64,000 bases of DNA from Mucilaginibacter rigui (GCF_014773275.1 NZ_JACWMW010000005.1:124001-188000), one strand, 5' to 3'; counted from the stretch's first letter, positions 15,766 through 24,613 are shown. Translations and numbers: made by a program. The notes: generated by a model from the sequence alone, not told the origin.

Positions 15766-18225
15766 TTACTCGTAAAAGTACACTCTTTTTACCCTTTGTG
15801 AAATGTTTGTTAATATTTCATAAGGGATGGTACCTATTTGCAGGGCAAGTTCCTCAATCCGTTGTTGCTCATTAAACACAATAACCTCGTCGCCTTCTTT
15901 TACCTCCACGTTGCTTACATCAAGCATACACATATCCATGGTAATGTTGCCAACAGTAGGTACAAGCGTGCCGTTAACCAGCATGCGGCCAACACCGTTA
16001 CCAAAAGCACGCAAATAGCCATCGGCATAACCAATACGCACGGTGGCTATTTTACCATCAGTTTTAAGGCTACCGTTGCGGTTATAGCTAATGGTTTCAT
16101 TCGCGGCCACTTTTTTCACCTGCGATATCGTAGTTTTTAACGTGGCGACAGGCTGCAATCCGCTTTCTTCGCGCGGCACGGCTGCGTCAACACCGTACAG
16201 ACCGATCCCCAGCCTAACCATATCATACTGCGCATTTGGCCAGCGGGTAATACCCGATGTATTGCTGATATGCTTAATAACCGTATACCCCAAAGCGTCT
16301 TCTATCTGCTTGTAAGCCGTTTCGAAGATCTTGATCTGCTGCATGGTAAACATATCGTGCTGCTCGGCATCACTGGCTACCAGGTGCGAGTAAACCGACT
16401 GCACCCGGATATATTGGTTGATCTCCAGCAGGTCGCAAAGCGTTTCTACCTCAAAGGCTTCAAACCCAACGCGGTGCATACCGCTATCTATTTTAATGTG
16501 CACCGGGTAGTTGATGATGTCTTCGCCCTGCGCAAATTTCACAAATTCGTCAAATAAACTAAAACTATAAATAGCAGGCTCTAACTTATTAACTACCAGC
16601 TTATCATACGATTCAGGCTCGGGGTTAAGCACCATTATGGGCATGGTTATACCATTCTCGCGAAGCTCCACGCCTTCATCGGTATAGGCAACCGCAAGGT
16701 AATCAACCTTGTTGTATTGCAGCATATTGGCCACCTCGAAAGTGCCGCTGCCGTACGAGAAAGCCTTTACCATGGCCATTATTTTAACACCGGGTTTTAG
16801 CCTGCCTTTATAAAAGTTAAGGTTGCTGAGCAGGGTGTTCAGGTTTATCTCTAAAACGGTTTCATGAGCCTTTTGCACCAGTGCGCGGCTTATCTTTTCA
16901 AACTCAAAGCTGCGCGATCCTTTTATCAGGATGGTTTCTTCCTGCAGGTGCAGCTTGCCAAGCTCTTTTAATAAAGCGGCTGTATCGGCATAAAAATGAG
17001 TTTGGGGCAGGTTAAACAGTGATGCATACTCTTGTAAAGATGTACCTACGCCAATAAAGCGGTCGACATGTTTGGTGGTTACCAGTTGGGCCACCTGTTT
17101 GTATAAAGCATCCCGTTGCAAGCCTGACTGATAGATATCCGAAAGGATCAGCGTTTTCTTTTGGTGCTGGTTTTGCTGGTTCAAAAAGTTCAACGCAATT
17201 TCAAGCGACTGGATGTCGGAGTTATAAGAATCATCAATAATAGAACAATCGTTAATTCCATGTTTAAGTTCCAGGCGCATGCTTACGGCAGCGAGGCGTT
17301 CAATCCGGTCGTCGGCATCAACCGGGCTATAACCCATGGCCAGCATGGTTGCCCAGCAAACAATAGCATTTTCTACAGATGCTTCATCCCGGTACGGTAA
17401 CAGGCATTCAATCTCCTTTTCCTTATACATGGCGCGCATATAATACTTACCGGATATGGTAGTTTCGCTGAAAACATACAGATCTACCTGGTTAAACTTG
17501 CGGCTCCAGGAGAAGCACTCACGGGTTTTCAGTTCGTCTTTATGATCTATCAGCGCTTCGTAATTATAGATGAGCTGCTTGCAGTTTTTAAACAGTTTTA
17601 GTTTTTCAGACAGTTTTTCTTCCGGCGATTCAAAGCCTTCATCGTGCGCAGTACCAATATGGGTAAGCACCCCAATAGTAGGTTGTATAACGGCTTCCAG
17701 TTTATCCATTTCGCCGGTGGTTGAGATACCCGCCTCAAATATGCCAAGGTTATGCGTTTCGTTTACCTGCCAAACAGAAACAGGCACCCCTATTTGCGAA
17801 TTATAACTCTTGGGGTTGCGTACAATGCTTTTTTCGGGGCTCATTAATTGGTACAGCCACTCTTTTACAATGGTTTTGCCATTACTGCCGGTAATGCCTA
17901 TAACATCCAAATTAAACTGCTTACGATGATGAGCAGCTAATGCCTGCAATGCTGCCAATACATCGGCTACCACCAGGAAATTGGCATCGGGCATAATGGT
18001 ATCGGGCCTATGGTTTACCACAAAATTGCGCACACCTGCGGTGTAAGCATCGGCAATAAATTCGTGGCCGTCCCTCCGGCCATCTAATGCAAAAAATAAC
18101 GAACCTGCGGGGTTATTTATACGGCGGCTATCGGTAAGCAGGGTGTTTATGATGGTATCATCTACTATATTACCACCTGCATTTATAACCTGTTTTATAT
18201 CACTAATAGCGTAAGAATGTTGCAT
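15766..18225 (-). CDS. Bifunctional MurF / alanine racemase fusion
   Basis: The 819-residue protein joins two steps of peptidoglycan precursor synthesis. The first half (about 1-450) is UDP-MurNAc-tripeptide:D-Ala-D-Ala ligase, with the ATP loop GSNGKT at 113-118 and ENAIVCWATMLAMG. The second half (about 455-819) is PLP-dependent alanine racemase with the Schiff-base Lys487 in MVKAFSYGSG, HIKIDSGMHRVGF, and the SYNRNG catalytic tyrosine segment. The fusion is characteristic of Bacteroidota. It lets one polypeptide supply D-alanine and use its dimer, though the MurF half may be weaker in some species. It is divergent from recX. Confidence 0.95.
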   Translation of the reverse strand: MQHSYAISDIKQVINAGGNIVDDTIINTLLTDSRRINNPAGSLFFALDGRRDGHEFIADAYTAGVRNFVVNHRPDTIMPDANFLVVADVLAALQALAAHHRKQFNLDVIGITGSNGKTIVKEWLYQLMSPEKSIVRNPKSYNSQIGVPVSVWQVNETHNLGIFEAGISTTGEMDKLEAVIQPTIGVLTHIGTAHDEGFESPEEKLSEKLKLFKNCKQLIYNYEALIDHKDELKTRECFSWSRKFNQVDLYVFSETTISGKYYMRAMYKEKEIECLLPYRDEASVENAIVCWATMLAMGYSPVDADDRIERLAAVSMRLELKHGINDCSIIDDSYNSDIQSLEIALNFLNQQNQHQKKTLILSDIYQSGLQRDALYKQVAQLVTTKHVDRFIGVGTSLQEYASLFNLPQTHFYADTAALLKELGKLHLQEETILIKGSRSFEFEKISRALVQKAHETVLEINLNTLLSNLNFYKGRLKPGVKIMAMVKAFSYGSGTFEVANMLQYNKVDYLAVAYTDEGVELRENGITMPIMVLNPEPESYDKLVVNKLEPAIYSFSLFDEFVKFAQGEDIINYPVHIKIDSGMHRVGFEAFEVETLCDLLEINQYIRVQSVYSHLVASDAEQHDMFTMQQIKIFETAYKQIEDALGYTVIKHISNTSGITRWPNAQYDMVRLGIGLYGVDAAVPREESGLQPVATLKTTISQVKKVAANETISYNRNGSLKTDGKIATVRIGYADGYLRAFGNGVGRMLVNGTLVPTVGNITMDMCMLDVSNVEVKEGDEVIVFNEQQRIEELALQIGTIPYEILTNISQRVKRVYFYE

Positions 18226-18283
18226 GACACGAATTTGCTTATATTTCTATGAATAGAAGAATTTTTAACGAATTTTGGTTTTG

Positions 18284-18766
18284 ATGGATACCCCTAAAAA
18301 AGTAAAAATTACCGATATAAACGTTGCTATGGCCAAGGCAGAACATTACTGCGCCTACCAGGAGCGGTCGCAGCAGGAAGTGCGCAATAAATTATATGAA
18401 TGGGGACTGTGGACAGACGCCGTAGAAAACATCATCACGAGGCTGATTGGCGAGAATTACCTGAACGAGGAACGCTTTGCCAAAGCTTATGTAAAAGGCA
18501 AATTCAGCCAGAAAGCCTGGGGTCGAATTAAGATAAAGCAAGGGTTGAAACTGAAAAATGTATCGCCGGTGCTCATAAAAAAGGCGCTTTTAACTATTGA
18601 TGCCAGCGACTATATGGGCGCTTTAAGCCGTTTAATTGAGAAAAAGGAAGCCACATTAACCGAAAAAGACCCTTACAAACGCAGGTATAAACTGCAACAG
18701 TACGCTTTAAGCAGAGGTTTTGAGCCCGAGCTTGCCGCAGAGGTTTTGAAAAACAGCGAGTTATAA
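18284..18766 (+). CDS. recX: Regulatory protein RecX
   Basis: The protein is about 160 residues from the ATG at 18284; an upstream in-frame TTG at 18275 would add three residues and is less likely. It shows the RecX three-helix repeats: ERSQQEVRNKLYEWG, LIGENYLNEERFAKAYVKGKF, and WGRIKIKQGLKLKNVSPVLI, with a C-terminal LQQYALSRGFEPELA segment. RecX binds RecA filaments and limits their extension. RecA is not in the window. It is followed by a tRNA pair. Confidence 0.93.
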   Translation: MDTPKKVKITDINVAMAKAEHYCAYQERSQQEVRNKLYEWGLWTDAVENIITRLIGENYLNEERFAKAYVKGKFSQKAWGRIKIKQGLKLKNVSPVLIKKALLTIDASDYMGALSRLIEKKEATLTEKDPYKRRYKLQQYALSRGFEPELAAEVLKNSEL

Positions 18767-18816
18767 AAAACTTAAAAAAAAGTTTAATTTTTCCTTGCAG
18801 AACATTCATTTCTGTC

Positions 18817-18824
18817 TATATTTG
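18817..18824 (+). promoter_or_regulatory. -7 box (TATATTTG) for the tRNA-Gly/tRNA-Leu unit
   Basis: TATATTTG matches TAnnTTTG, with a TTG at 18795-18797 as the likely -33 element (about 19 bases upstream). It lies 41 bases before tRNA-Gly. Confidence 0.7.
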
Positions 18825-18865
18825 CACTCCCGCAAACGCAGTAATGCAAAGCAGGAAATACCAAC

Positions 18866-18938
<73 letters not shown>

Positions 18939-18988
18939 CAAATCCCTTCATAACCCGGAGGGATTTATTGTTAAAAGGTTAATCACCT

Positions 18989-19073
18989 GCTCAGATGGTG
19001 GAACTGGTAGACACGCAGGACTTAAAATCCTGTTCCCGTTAAAGGAGTGCGGGTTCGATTCCCGCTCTGAGTA
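18989..19073 (+). tRNA. tRNA-Leu (anticodon TAA)
   Basis: An 85-base class II tRNA: acceptor GCTCAGA / TCTGAGT (one G-U pair), anticodon stem CAGGA/TCCTG with loop CTTAAAA (anticodon TAA at 19023-19025), a long variable arm, T-loop TTCGATT and discriminator A. It lies 50 bases after tRNA-Gly and is probably co-transcribed with it. Confidence 0.96.
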
Positions 19074-19075
19074 CT

Positions 19076-19108
19076 AAAGCCCGATACATGTCCGTATCGG
19101 GCTTTTTT
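19076..19108 (+). terminator. Terminator after the tRNA pair
   Basis: A perfect 12-bp stem (AAAGCCCGATAC / GTATCGGGCTTT) with a 6-base loop is followed by T-rich sequence, directly after tRNA-Leu. The following 19109-19311 holds nothing I can support. Confidence 0.9.
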
Positions 19109-19311
19109 GTTCTATACCGGTTCTACTTCGGCCCCAGGCTATTGCCAGGGATGGTGTTTGTGACAATATCGAAATATTATTTTTCAGCGCCCAATATGCC
19201 TGTAAGTGTTCACAAACCAACCTGTAAGCGCGGTAATAAAATCAACAAAAGTCATCCAGCGAGATCTGTTCAAATATTCTGATCTTTCTCATTGTTGTTG
19301 TTTTAACCTTT

Positions 19312-19905
19312 TTATTCGCCTACTGTACCTGTTTTAACCTCTCCTGCCTTTTTATAATTAACCAGGATAACGCCGCTTGGGGTAACTGTACTTTCTGCAA
19401 TGGTAAATGCTGCCGGTGCGGCGCTGTCGTCAAACAATCGTTTGCCTTTACCTAACACTACAGGGTGAATATTAAGCCAGAACTCGTCAACCAGATCATG
19501 CTTTAACAGTAGCTGAACAAGCTCGCTGCTTCCCCAAATTTTAAGGTCGGATCCCTCTGATCTTTTAAGCTTTTTGATATCTTCCACACCGGTAAGGAAT
19601 ATACAATTGTTCCAGTCCGACTTTTCAACGGTATTAGAGAGTACATATTTGGCAACCTCATTTACGCCCGGCCAGTGCTCTGCATGCCGGGGCCAGTATG
19701 ATTCAAAAATGTCGAATGTTTTCCTGCCCAAAAGAAGGTCTGCAGGTTCCAGTTGTTTTTGCATGGCCTTGCCCGAAGCCTCGTCACCATAGGGTGCGGT
19801 CCAACCACCATATTTAAAGCCGCCTGATGGATCTTCTTCCGGGCCGCCTGGAGCCTGCATTACGCCGTCTAAAGTTATAAACGATAAAACAATTATTTTT
19901 CTCAT
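19312..19905 (-). CDS. Dihydrofolate reductase family protein (RibD C-terminal-like)
   Basis: The 197-residue protein matches the RibD_C / DHFR-like family. It begins RKIIVLSFITLDGVMQAPGG and has LLLGRKTFDIFESYWP, an SNTVEKSDWNN segment, IWGSSELVQLLLKHDLVDE and HPVVLGKGKRLFDD. Proteins of this type bind NADPH, but small stand-alone members such as YyaP/YwjB have no established reaction. A role in housekeeping folate reduction is doubtful. It has no coupled neighbour; the next gene is divergent. Confidence 0.88.
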   Translation of the reverse strand: MRKIIVLSFITLDGVMQAPGGPEEDPSGGFKYGGWTAPYGDEASGKAMQKQLEPADLLLGRKTFDIFESYWPRHAEHWPGVNEVAKYVLSNTVEKSDWNNCIFLTGVEDIKKLKRSEGSDLKIWGSSELVQLLLKHDLVDEFWLNIHPVVLGKGKRLFDDSAAPAAFTIAESTVTPSGVILVNYKKAGEVKTGTVGE

Positions 19906-20093
19906 GTCATTTTCCTCCTGTTACAGTTTATTAGAAATTGGTTTTGTTATGATACAAATCTCAATATTATGACCACAACGCGTAGGGTGTATATGCGACA
20001 AAACAAGGGTACATTGTGACCAAAAGCGGTTAACACGGTAAATATGTATCAATCTTACCTACTTCTGTATAAACTGCACGCCGCGCGCCCATA

Positions 20094-20101
20094 TAACTTT
20101 G
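20094..20101 (+). promoter_or_regulatory. -7 box (TAACTTTG) for the SDR gene
   Basis: TAACTTTG matches TAnnTTTG and lies 24 bases upstream of the SDR start codon at 20126. Confidence 0.6.
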
Positions 20102-20125
20102 CCTTAACATTTTAAAACAACAACA

Positions 20126-20944
20126 ATGGCAAAAACAATTTTTATTACCGGCGCCTCACGTGGCTTCGGTAAACTATGGGCCGAGGCACTTTTGCAACGA
20201 GGCGATAAAGTAATAGCAACAGCACGCGACCTGAGTACACTCAACGATCTGGTGAGCAAATACGGTGATAATATTTTACCGCTGCAACTGGATGTTAACG
20301 ACCGCGCTGCCGATATCGCAGCTATCCAAAAAGCTAAAGAGCACTTTGGCAGTATTGACGTGCTGATCAACAACGCGGGTTATGGCCTGTTTGGCAGCGT
20401 TGAAGAAACAAGCGAAAAAGAAGCACGCGAACAAATGGAAACCAACTTTTTTGGTTTACTATGGCTTACACAGGCGGTATTGCCTGTAATGCGCCAACAG
20501 GGACACGGTCACATCATCCAGGTATCAAGCGTGTTAGGGCTGGTTACTTTACCGGTACTGGGCTTATACAATGCCTCTAAATTTGCGGTAGAAGGTTTGA
20601 GCGAAACATTAGCCGCCGAAGTAAAAGGCTTTGGCATTAACGTTTCACTAATTGAACCTAATGGTTTTGCAACCGACTGGGCGGGCGCATCGTCTGCGCG
20701 AACTGTTGCTATGCCCGAGTATAATGCCGTACGGGCGGCTTTCCAGGCAGGGTTAACGGATGATATTTTCGGTGTACCGGAGGCCACAACCCCAGCGGTA
20801 CTGAAACTGATAGACAGTGAAACCCCTCCCCTGCGTTTATTCCTTGGTAAAGTGGCTTACCCCTGGGTAAAACAAACTTACGAAGGCCGTTTTGCCGAAT
20901 GGGAGAACTGGAACGAGGTTGCATCTGCCGCACACGGTAAATAA
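20126..20944 (+). CDS. Short-chain dehydrogenase/reductase
   Basis: The 272-residue classical SDR has the NAD(P) motif TGASRGFGKLWAE near the N-terminus (residues 7-19), NNAGYG, a catalytic Ser in QVSSVLGL and the YNASK active site. An Arg in ASRGFG and a later basic residue favour NADPH. The substrate cannot be told from sequence. An AraC-type regulator follows on the same strand behind a perfect palindrome, so the two genes may form a regulatory pair. Confidence 0.9.
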   Translation: MAKTIFITGASRGFGKLWAEALLQRGDKVIATARDLSTLNDLVSKYGDNILPLQLDVNDRAADIAAIQKAKEHFGSIDVLINNAGYGLFGSVEETSEKEAREQMETNFFGLLWLTQAVLPVMRQQGHGHIIQVSSVLGLVTLPVLGLYNASKFAVEGLSETLAAEVKGFGINVSLIEPNGFATDWAGASSARTVAMPEYNAVRAAFQAGLTDDIFGVPEATTPAVLKLIDSETPPLRLFLGKVAYPWVKQTYEGRFAEWENWNEVASAAHGK

Positions 20945-20971
20945 CCTGTTTAAATGATATTGTTTTGACTG

Positions 20972-20999
20972 ATCTACGCCGTATTACGGCGTAGATTTG
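20972..20999 (+). promoter_or_regulatory. 25-bp perfect palindrome overlapping the -7 box of the AraC regulator gene
   Basis: ATCTACGCCGTA (20972-20983) and TACGGCGTAGAT (20985-20996) are perfect inverted arms around one central T. The right arm overlaps TAGATTTG (20992-20999), which matches TAnnTTTG and lies 16 bases before the AraC-gene start. The simplest reading is an operator for autoregulation. It could also act as a terminator for the SDR gene, but no T-run follows. Confidence 0.6.
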
Positions 21000-21015
21000 T
21001 GTAACTTGTATAACC

Positions 21016-21906
21016 ATGCAACACTATAAAAATTTAGCGGATATGCACCGTGCAAACGGTTTCCCAATGCCTGAAAACCCGTTATTTAGTCTTTACAGAT
21101 GTACACAAACCTGCGGCCTCGGCGACAGGGAGTTCACGTCAGATTTTTATATGATCGGGTTTAAGAAACTGAAGTCGGGCCAGATTATGTATGGCCGTAC
21201 GGAGTACGACCACGATAACGGTAGTATGATGTTCATTAAACCACGCCAGGTTATTGAATTTCAGGGTGTGGAGTTTGAGGAAGACGCGTTCATCATATTT
21301 ATACACGAGGATTTTTTGAATGGCCACATTTTGCATACCGAGATGAATAAATACGCTTTTTTTGACTACGAAGCCAACGAAGCGCTGCACCTTTCGCCAT
21401 CCGAGGAGCAAATTATGTGGGACCTTTACCACAAGTTAGACGCAGAGTACCACAACAATACCGACGAGTACAGCCGCGATATCATACTAACGCATATCGA
21501 TTCGATGCTGAAATACTCGCAGCGCTTTTATAAGCGCCAGTTTATAAACCGCACCCAGCTATCGGGCAAAACAGTATCTAAATTTAATGATGCCCTGGCT
21601 GCCTACTTTGCAAACGGGTTACTGGTTACGCTGGGCTTGCCGAGTGTGAATGTTATGGCATCGCAGCTCAACCTTTCGCCGCGTTACCTGAGCGATATGC
21701 TTAAACAGGAAACCGGCAAAACTGCTATAGAACTAATCCATATTTACCTGGTTAACGAGGCCAAGAACCGATTAAAGAGCGACGACCAGCGGGTATCAGA
21801 AATAGCGTACGAGCTCGGTTTTGAAAACCTGCCCTATTTTTCGAGGCTTTTTAAAAAGGAAACAGGCTTAAGCCCTAACCAGTTTAAAAAGAGTTTGGTT
21901 AATTGA
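21016..21906 (+). CDS. AraC family transcriptional regulator
   Basis: The 296-residue protein has a cupin-like N-terminal sensor region (about 1-180) and a C-terminal AraC DNA-binding domain (about 195-292). The latter shows NLSPRYLSDMLKQETGKTAIELIHIYLVNEAK in the first helix-turn-helix and VSEIAYELGFENLPYFSRLFKKETGLSPNQFKK in the second. AraC regulators usually sense a small molecule and activate adjacent genes. The upstream SDR gene is the natural target candidate. A perfect palindrome covers its own -7 region. Confidence 0.93.
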   Translation: MQHYKNLADMHRANGFPMPENPLFSLYRCTQTCGLGDREFTSDFYMIGFKKLKSGQIMYGRTEYDHDNGSMMFIKPRQVIEFQGVEFEEDAFIIFIHEDFLNGHILHTEMNKYAFFDYEANEALHLSPSEEQIMWDLYHKLDAEYHNNTDEYSRDIILTHIDSMLKYSQRFYKRQFINRTQLSGKTVSKFNDALAAYFANGLLVTLGLPSVNVMASQLNLSPRYLSDMLKQETGKTAIELIHIYLVNEAKNRLKSDDQRVSEIAYELGFENLPYFSRLFKKETGLSPNQFKKSLVN

Positions 21907-22045
21907 TCTGGCAAACAGCTAACAGGCTCTCAAAATTCTTTTAGAATTACGGCTCCATTTTTTTGAAATTCTTATATTTTTATGCTTTGCAATTAATTGA
22001 TATTACAACTCTTTTAAAGCATTAATTTACTTAAATCATTAAAAC

Positions 22046-22249
22046 ATGGAAAATAATAAGGCGCCGCTGTTTACTTTTAGTATCATAGCAATTATTTTGG
22101 GCGTAGCATTGCATAAACAATTCGATTATGAAAACTTCAAGTTTGAGAAACCGGCACTGGCAATTGTTTACTTCATCGTTTTTGCAGCCTCTGTTTTTTT
22201 TATAATTAAAGGCTCAAAAGCAACAACCAACACGGGGAATAACGATTAA
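22046..22249 (+). CDS. Small two-helix membrane protein, unknown
   Basis: The 67-residue product has two predicted membrane segments (about residues 8-23 and 37-53) separated by a charged loop, with a short polar tail. I do not recognise a family. Support for coding comes from a clean ATG start, amphipathic organisation typical of small membrane proteins, and a stop that overlaps the convergent neighbour by four bases. It may be Sphingobacteriaceae-specific. Confidence 0.6.
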   Translation: MENNKAPLFTFSIIAIILGVALHKQFDYENFKFEKPALAIVYFIVFAASVFFIIKGSKATTNTGNND

Positions 22250-23040
22250 AATTTAACCGATAATTTTTCTGAAACAAGCTTGCCGCCCTTGTAATATTCA
22301 AAAAACCATTCGTCGCCTTTTTTGAGTGCTATACCGCTGGTATCTGCATTACTGGCTATGTAAACGTTTTCTGCGGATGTTTTAAGCAGGGTTAAAACTA
22401 TTTTTGGGGTGGTATCTATCAACTGGTAACCGTTGGCAATGGCCTGTGCATACAATGTACCGGCCGGGCGGCTGGTTACCTTTTCGGTTGATTGTACCGG
22501 CGTTATTGGAGCTGCCGCCGCCGATGGTTTTACAGGTGCTTGCACGGCTTGGGTTACCGGCGTTTGTTTTTCGGGTGTTATTGCTGCTGTAACAGTTGGC
22601 TGCGATGCCTCAGCAGCCGGCCCGCTATAACTGTACGAAACAGAGGTAAAAGCATCCCTTAAAGCTATATTATAGGCTGTTTTATAATCCTTCTCCCGGC
22701 TTTTGCCGGCATTACTTTTATAAACAACATTACCTTTGCAATCTTTTAATATAAGCGTGATTTCGGTGGTGAGCATCCCGCTTTTTTCCAACAGATCGGC
22801 GCTTAGCGTTTGGCATTTATTGTTGGCTACTTCAGATGGCATGTCGGCATTTTCAAGATAAACTGTAAGCCCTTTATACTCTAAAAGTCCTTTAGTGAGG
22901 CTTTTTAGCATATCCTGATAAGCATCTTTAAACTGCGTAAATTTTTCGGGCACTACCACATATTTATAATTATTAATGGTGGTTTGCGAGTAGCCTGATA
23001 AAGAGATAAATAACAACAACAGTAAAACAGACCTTTTCAT
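22246..23040 (-). CDS. Exported protein, unknown
   Basis: The 264-residue protein begins with a clear signal peptide (MKRSVLLLLLFISLSGYSQ). An N-terminal domain of about 120 residues follows, containing NYKYVVVPEKF, CQTLSADLLEKSG and YKTAYNIALRDAF. Then comes a Pro/Ala/Thr/Val-rich low-complexity linker (about 135-195) and a small C-terminal beta domain with KKGDEWFFEYYKGGKL. I know similar uncharacterised secreted proteins in Bacteroidota but no function. The linker suggests a periplasmic or surface protein with two separated modules. Confidence 0.75.
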   Translation of the reverse strand: MKRSVLLLLLFISLSGYSQTTINNYKYVVVPEKFTQFKDAYQDMLKSLTKGLLEYKGLTVYLENADMPSEVANNKCQTLSADLLEKSGMLTTEITLILKDCKGNVVYKSNAGKSREKDYKTAYNIALRDAFTSVSYSYSGPAAEASQPTVTAAITPEKQTPVTQAVQAPVKPSAAAAPITPVQSTEKVTSRPAGTLYAQAIANGYQLIDTTPKIVLTLLKTSAENVYIASNADTSGIALKKGDEWFFEYYKGGKLVSEKLSVKF

Positions 23041-23142
23041 GTATTAAACCTATTAAATTATAAATTGGGTAACAGAATTGATTGCATTAAAATTAAGGTT
23101 ATTTCTGGAATGAGTGACAATTTGTTGAATAGGCTACCACCT

Positions 23143-23724
23143 TTACCCCAACACCAACAACGCCGAATTAATAATATCGTCAAAAACGGCCCGCTCGGTG
23201 GTCGATTTCGCAGTTACCTGTATGCCCTTCACCGTATTAAACAGGAACCGGGCCAGGGCACGCGCATTTTGTGTTTTGGCTATCTCGCCACTCTCCTGTC
23301 CTTTTTCAATCGCCCGGAAAAACGAATCTTCTACCGCCTGGTCGTTCTTTTGGATCATCTCGCTCACTTCTTTATCATGCAGGGCCACCTCTACTTCTGC
23401 ATTTACAATAAAGCAGCCTTTTTGGCTTTTATCGTTCAGCAGGTTGCTAACAACAAAATCAAGCAGGGCTTTGATGGTTTCTTTCGCAGATGTATTGCCT
23501 TCAATGATCTGTACAAACTTACCGGTATTGGTGCACTGGTAACTCTCCAGCGCTTTTATAAACAAGCTGTGTTTATCCCCATAGGTGTCATATAAGCTGG
23601 ATCGGCTGATGCCGAGCTCGTCTACAAGGTCCTGCATGGAGGTGGCATTATAACCCTTTAGCCAAAAAAGGTTAACCGCCTTAGCCAGCACTTCGTTTTC
23701 ATCAAAATCTTTCGTTCTTGCCAT
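23143..23724 (-). CDS. TetR/AcrR family transcriptional regulator
   Basis: The 193-residue protein has an N-terminal TetR DNA-binding domain (residues 5-55): VLAKAVNLFWLKGYNATSMQDLVDELGISRSSLYDTYGDK. The C-terminal ligand domain resembles TetR_C-type regulators of small oxidoreductases. It lies 67 bases downstream of an SDR gene on the same strand. Palindromic sequences occur both immediately upstream of its own start and at the SDR promoter, so it probably represses itself, the SDR gene or both. The ligand is unknown. Confidence 0.93.
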   Translation of the reverse strand: MARTKDFDENEVLAKAVNLFWLKGYNATSMQDLVDELGISRSSLYDTYGDKHSLFIKALESYQCTNTGKFVQIIEGNTSAKETIKALLDFVVSNLLNDKSQKGCFIVNAEVEVALHDKEVSEMIQKNDQAVEDSFFRAIEKGQESGEIAKTQNARALARFLFNTVKGIQVTAKSTTERAVFDDIINSALLVLG

Positions 23725-23730
23725 AACAGG

Positions 23731-23762
23731 AATAGCTTTGCTTAAAATTAAGCAAAGCTATT
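23731..23762 (-). promoter_or_regulatory. 32-bp palindrome carrying a -7 box upstream of the TetR gene
   Basis: AATAGCTTTGCTTAA (23731-23745) and TTAAGCAAAGCTATT (23748-23762) are perfect 15-bp arms around AA. Read on the minus strand, TAGCTTTG (23760 to 23753) fits TAnnTTTG and lies 28 bases before the TetR ATG. By symmetry the plus strand has the same box. The arrangement suggests an autoregulatory operator centred on the transcription start. Confidence 0.6.
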
Positions 23763-23791
23763 CATTTAAATATATTTATTAAAAGCAGGTA

Positions 23792-24541
23792 TTATCTAAC
23801 ACCGCCACCTGCAAGCAGGGTTTCGTTTGTTAACCAGCGCGAATCGTCTGACGCCAGGAAAACTGCTATCAGCGCGATATCTTCCGGCTGACCGATCCTG
23901 CCCAGCGGTGTGGTTTTAACGGCTTCGTGGTGGAAGTCGCTGCCAATAAAGCCCGCAGCATGCGTACCTTCGGTTTCAACCATGCCCGGGTTAATTGAGT
24001 TTACCCTGATGTTTTTAGGACCAAGCTCTTTTGCCAATACGTGTGTAATAGCATCAACCGCGCCTTTTGTTGCTGAATAAACAGCACTGCCTGCAGGGGT
24101 AATAGCACTCACTACCGACCCAATATTGATGATACTGCCACCATTTGTATTGAAGTTTGCTACGGCAGCTTGTGTGGTTAACAATAACCCAAGCACGTTG
24201 GTATCAAACTGATTGTGAAAATGATCTTCGGTTATCTGCCCTATCTGGCCAAATTCGTACACACCGGCGTTATTTACCAGTATATCTGTAGGGCCAAATG
24301 CTTTGGTGGTTTCTTCAAACAAACGGGTAACATCCGCTTGTTTAGCCACGCTGCCCTGTACCGCGATGGCTTTACCGCCTGCTGCTACAATCTCTTCAAC
24401 AACTTTATCGGCGCCTTCTTTTGATGACGAGTAATTTACCACTACCGATGCGCCTGCTGCTGCAAGGCTTTTTGCTATACCTGCGCCAATGCCTTTAGAG
24501 GCGCCGGTTACTACTGCTACTTTGTTTTCTAATTTTTTCAT
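23792..24541 (-). CDS. Short-chain dehydrogenase/reductase (FabG/glucose-dehydrogenase-like)
   Basis: The classical SDR is about 249 residues from the ATG at 24541 (MKKLENKVAVV); an upstream in-frame ATG at 24553 is possible but would lie nearer the operator. It shows TGASKGIG, the NNAGVYEFG loop, Ser in NIGSVVSAI, the YSATK active site and a C-terminal LTNETLLAGGGVR typical of FabG-like tetramers. The substrate is unknown. It is followed by a TetR gene and preceded by a promoter with two operator-like repeats, so it is probably induced when the TetR ligand is present. Confidence 0.9.
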   Translation of the reverse strand: MKKLENKVAVVTGASKGIGAGIAKSLAAAGASVVVNYSSSKEGADKVVEEIVAAGGKAIAVQGSVAKQADVTRLFEETTKAFGPTDILVNNAGVYEFGQIGQITEDHFHNQFDTNVLGLLLTTQAAVANFNTNGGSIINIGSVVSAITPAGSAVYSATKGAVDAITHVLAKELGPKNIRVNSINPGMVETEGTHAAGFIGSDFHHEAVKTTPLGRIGQPEDIALIAVFLASDDSRWLTNETLLAGGGVR

Positions 24542-24566
24542 TTTTGTGAACAATTATTTATTAATT

Positions 24567-24613
24567 GGAATAATCGTTCCGCAAATATATAGCAATAACG
24601 GAATGAGCGTTCT
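24567..24613 (-). promoter_or_regulatory. SDR promoter flanked by two operator-like repeats
   Basis: GGAATAATCGTTCC (24567-24580) and GGAATGAGCGTTCT (24600-24613) share GGAATnAnCGTTC and are 33 bases apart, about three helical turns. Between them the minus strand reads TATATTTG (24589 to 24582), a TAnnTTTG -7 box, 40 bases upstream of the SDR ATG. The repeats therefore cover the start site and the -33 region, as expected for a repressor such as the neighbouring TetR protein. Confidence 0.6.

Noticed and set aside
19088..19282. 64-residue plus-strand ORF after the tRNA terminator
   Set aside because: It begins inside the terminator hairpin, has no promoter box and shows no family pattern or coding-like composition.
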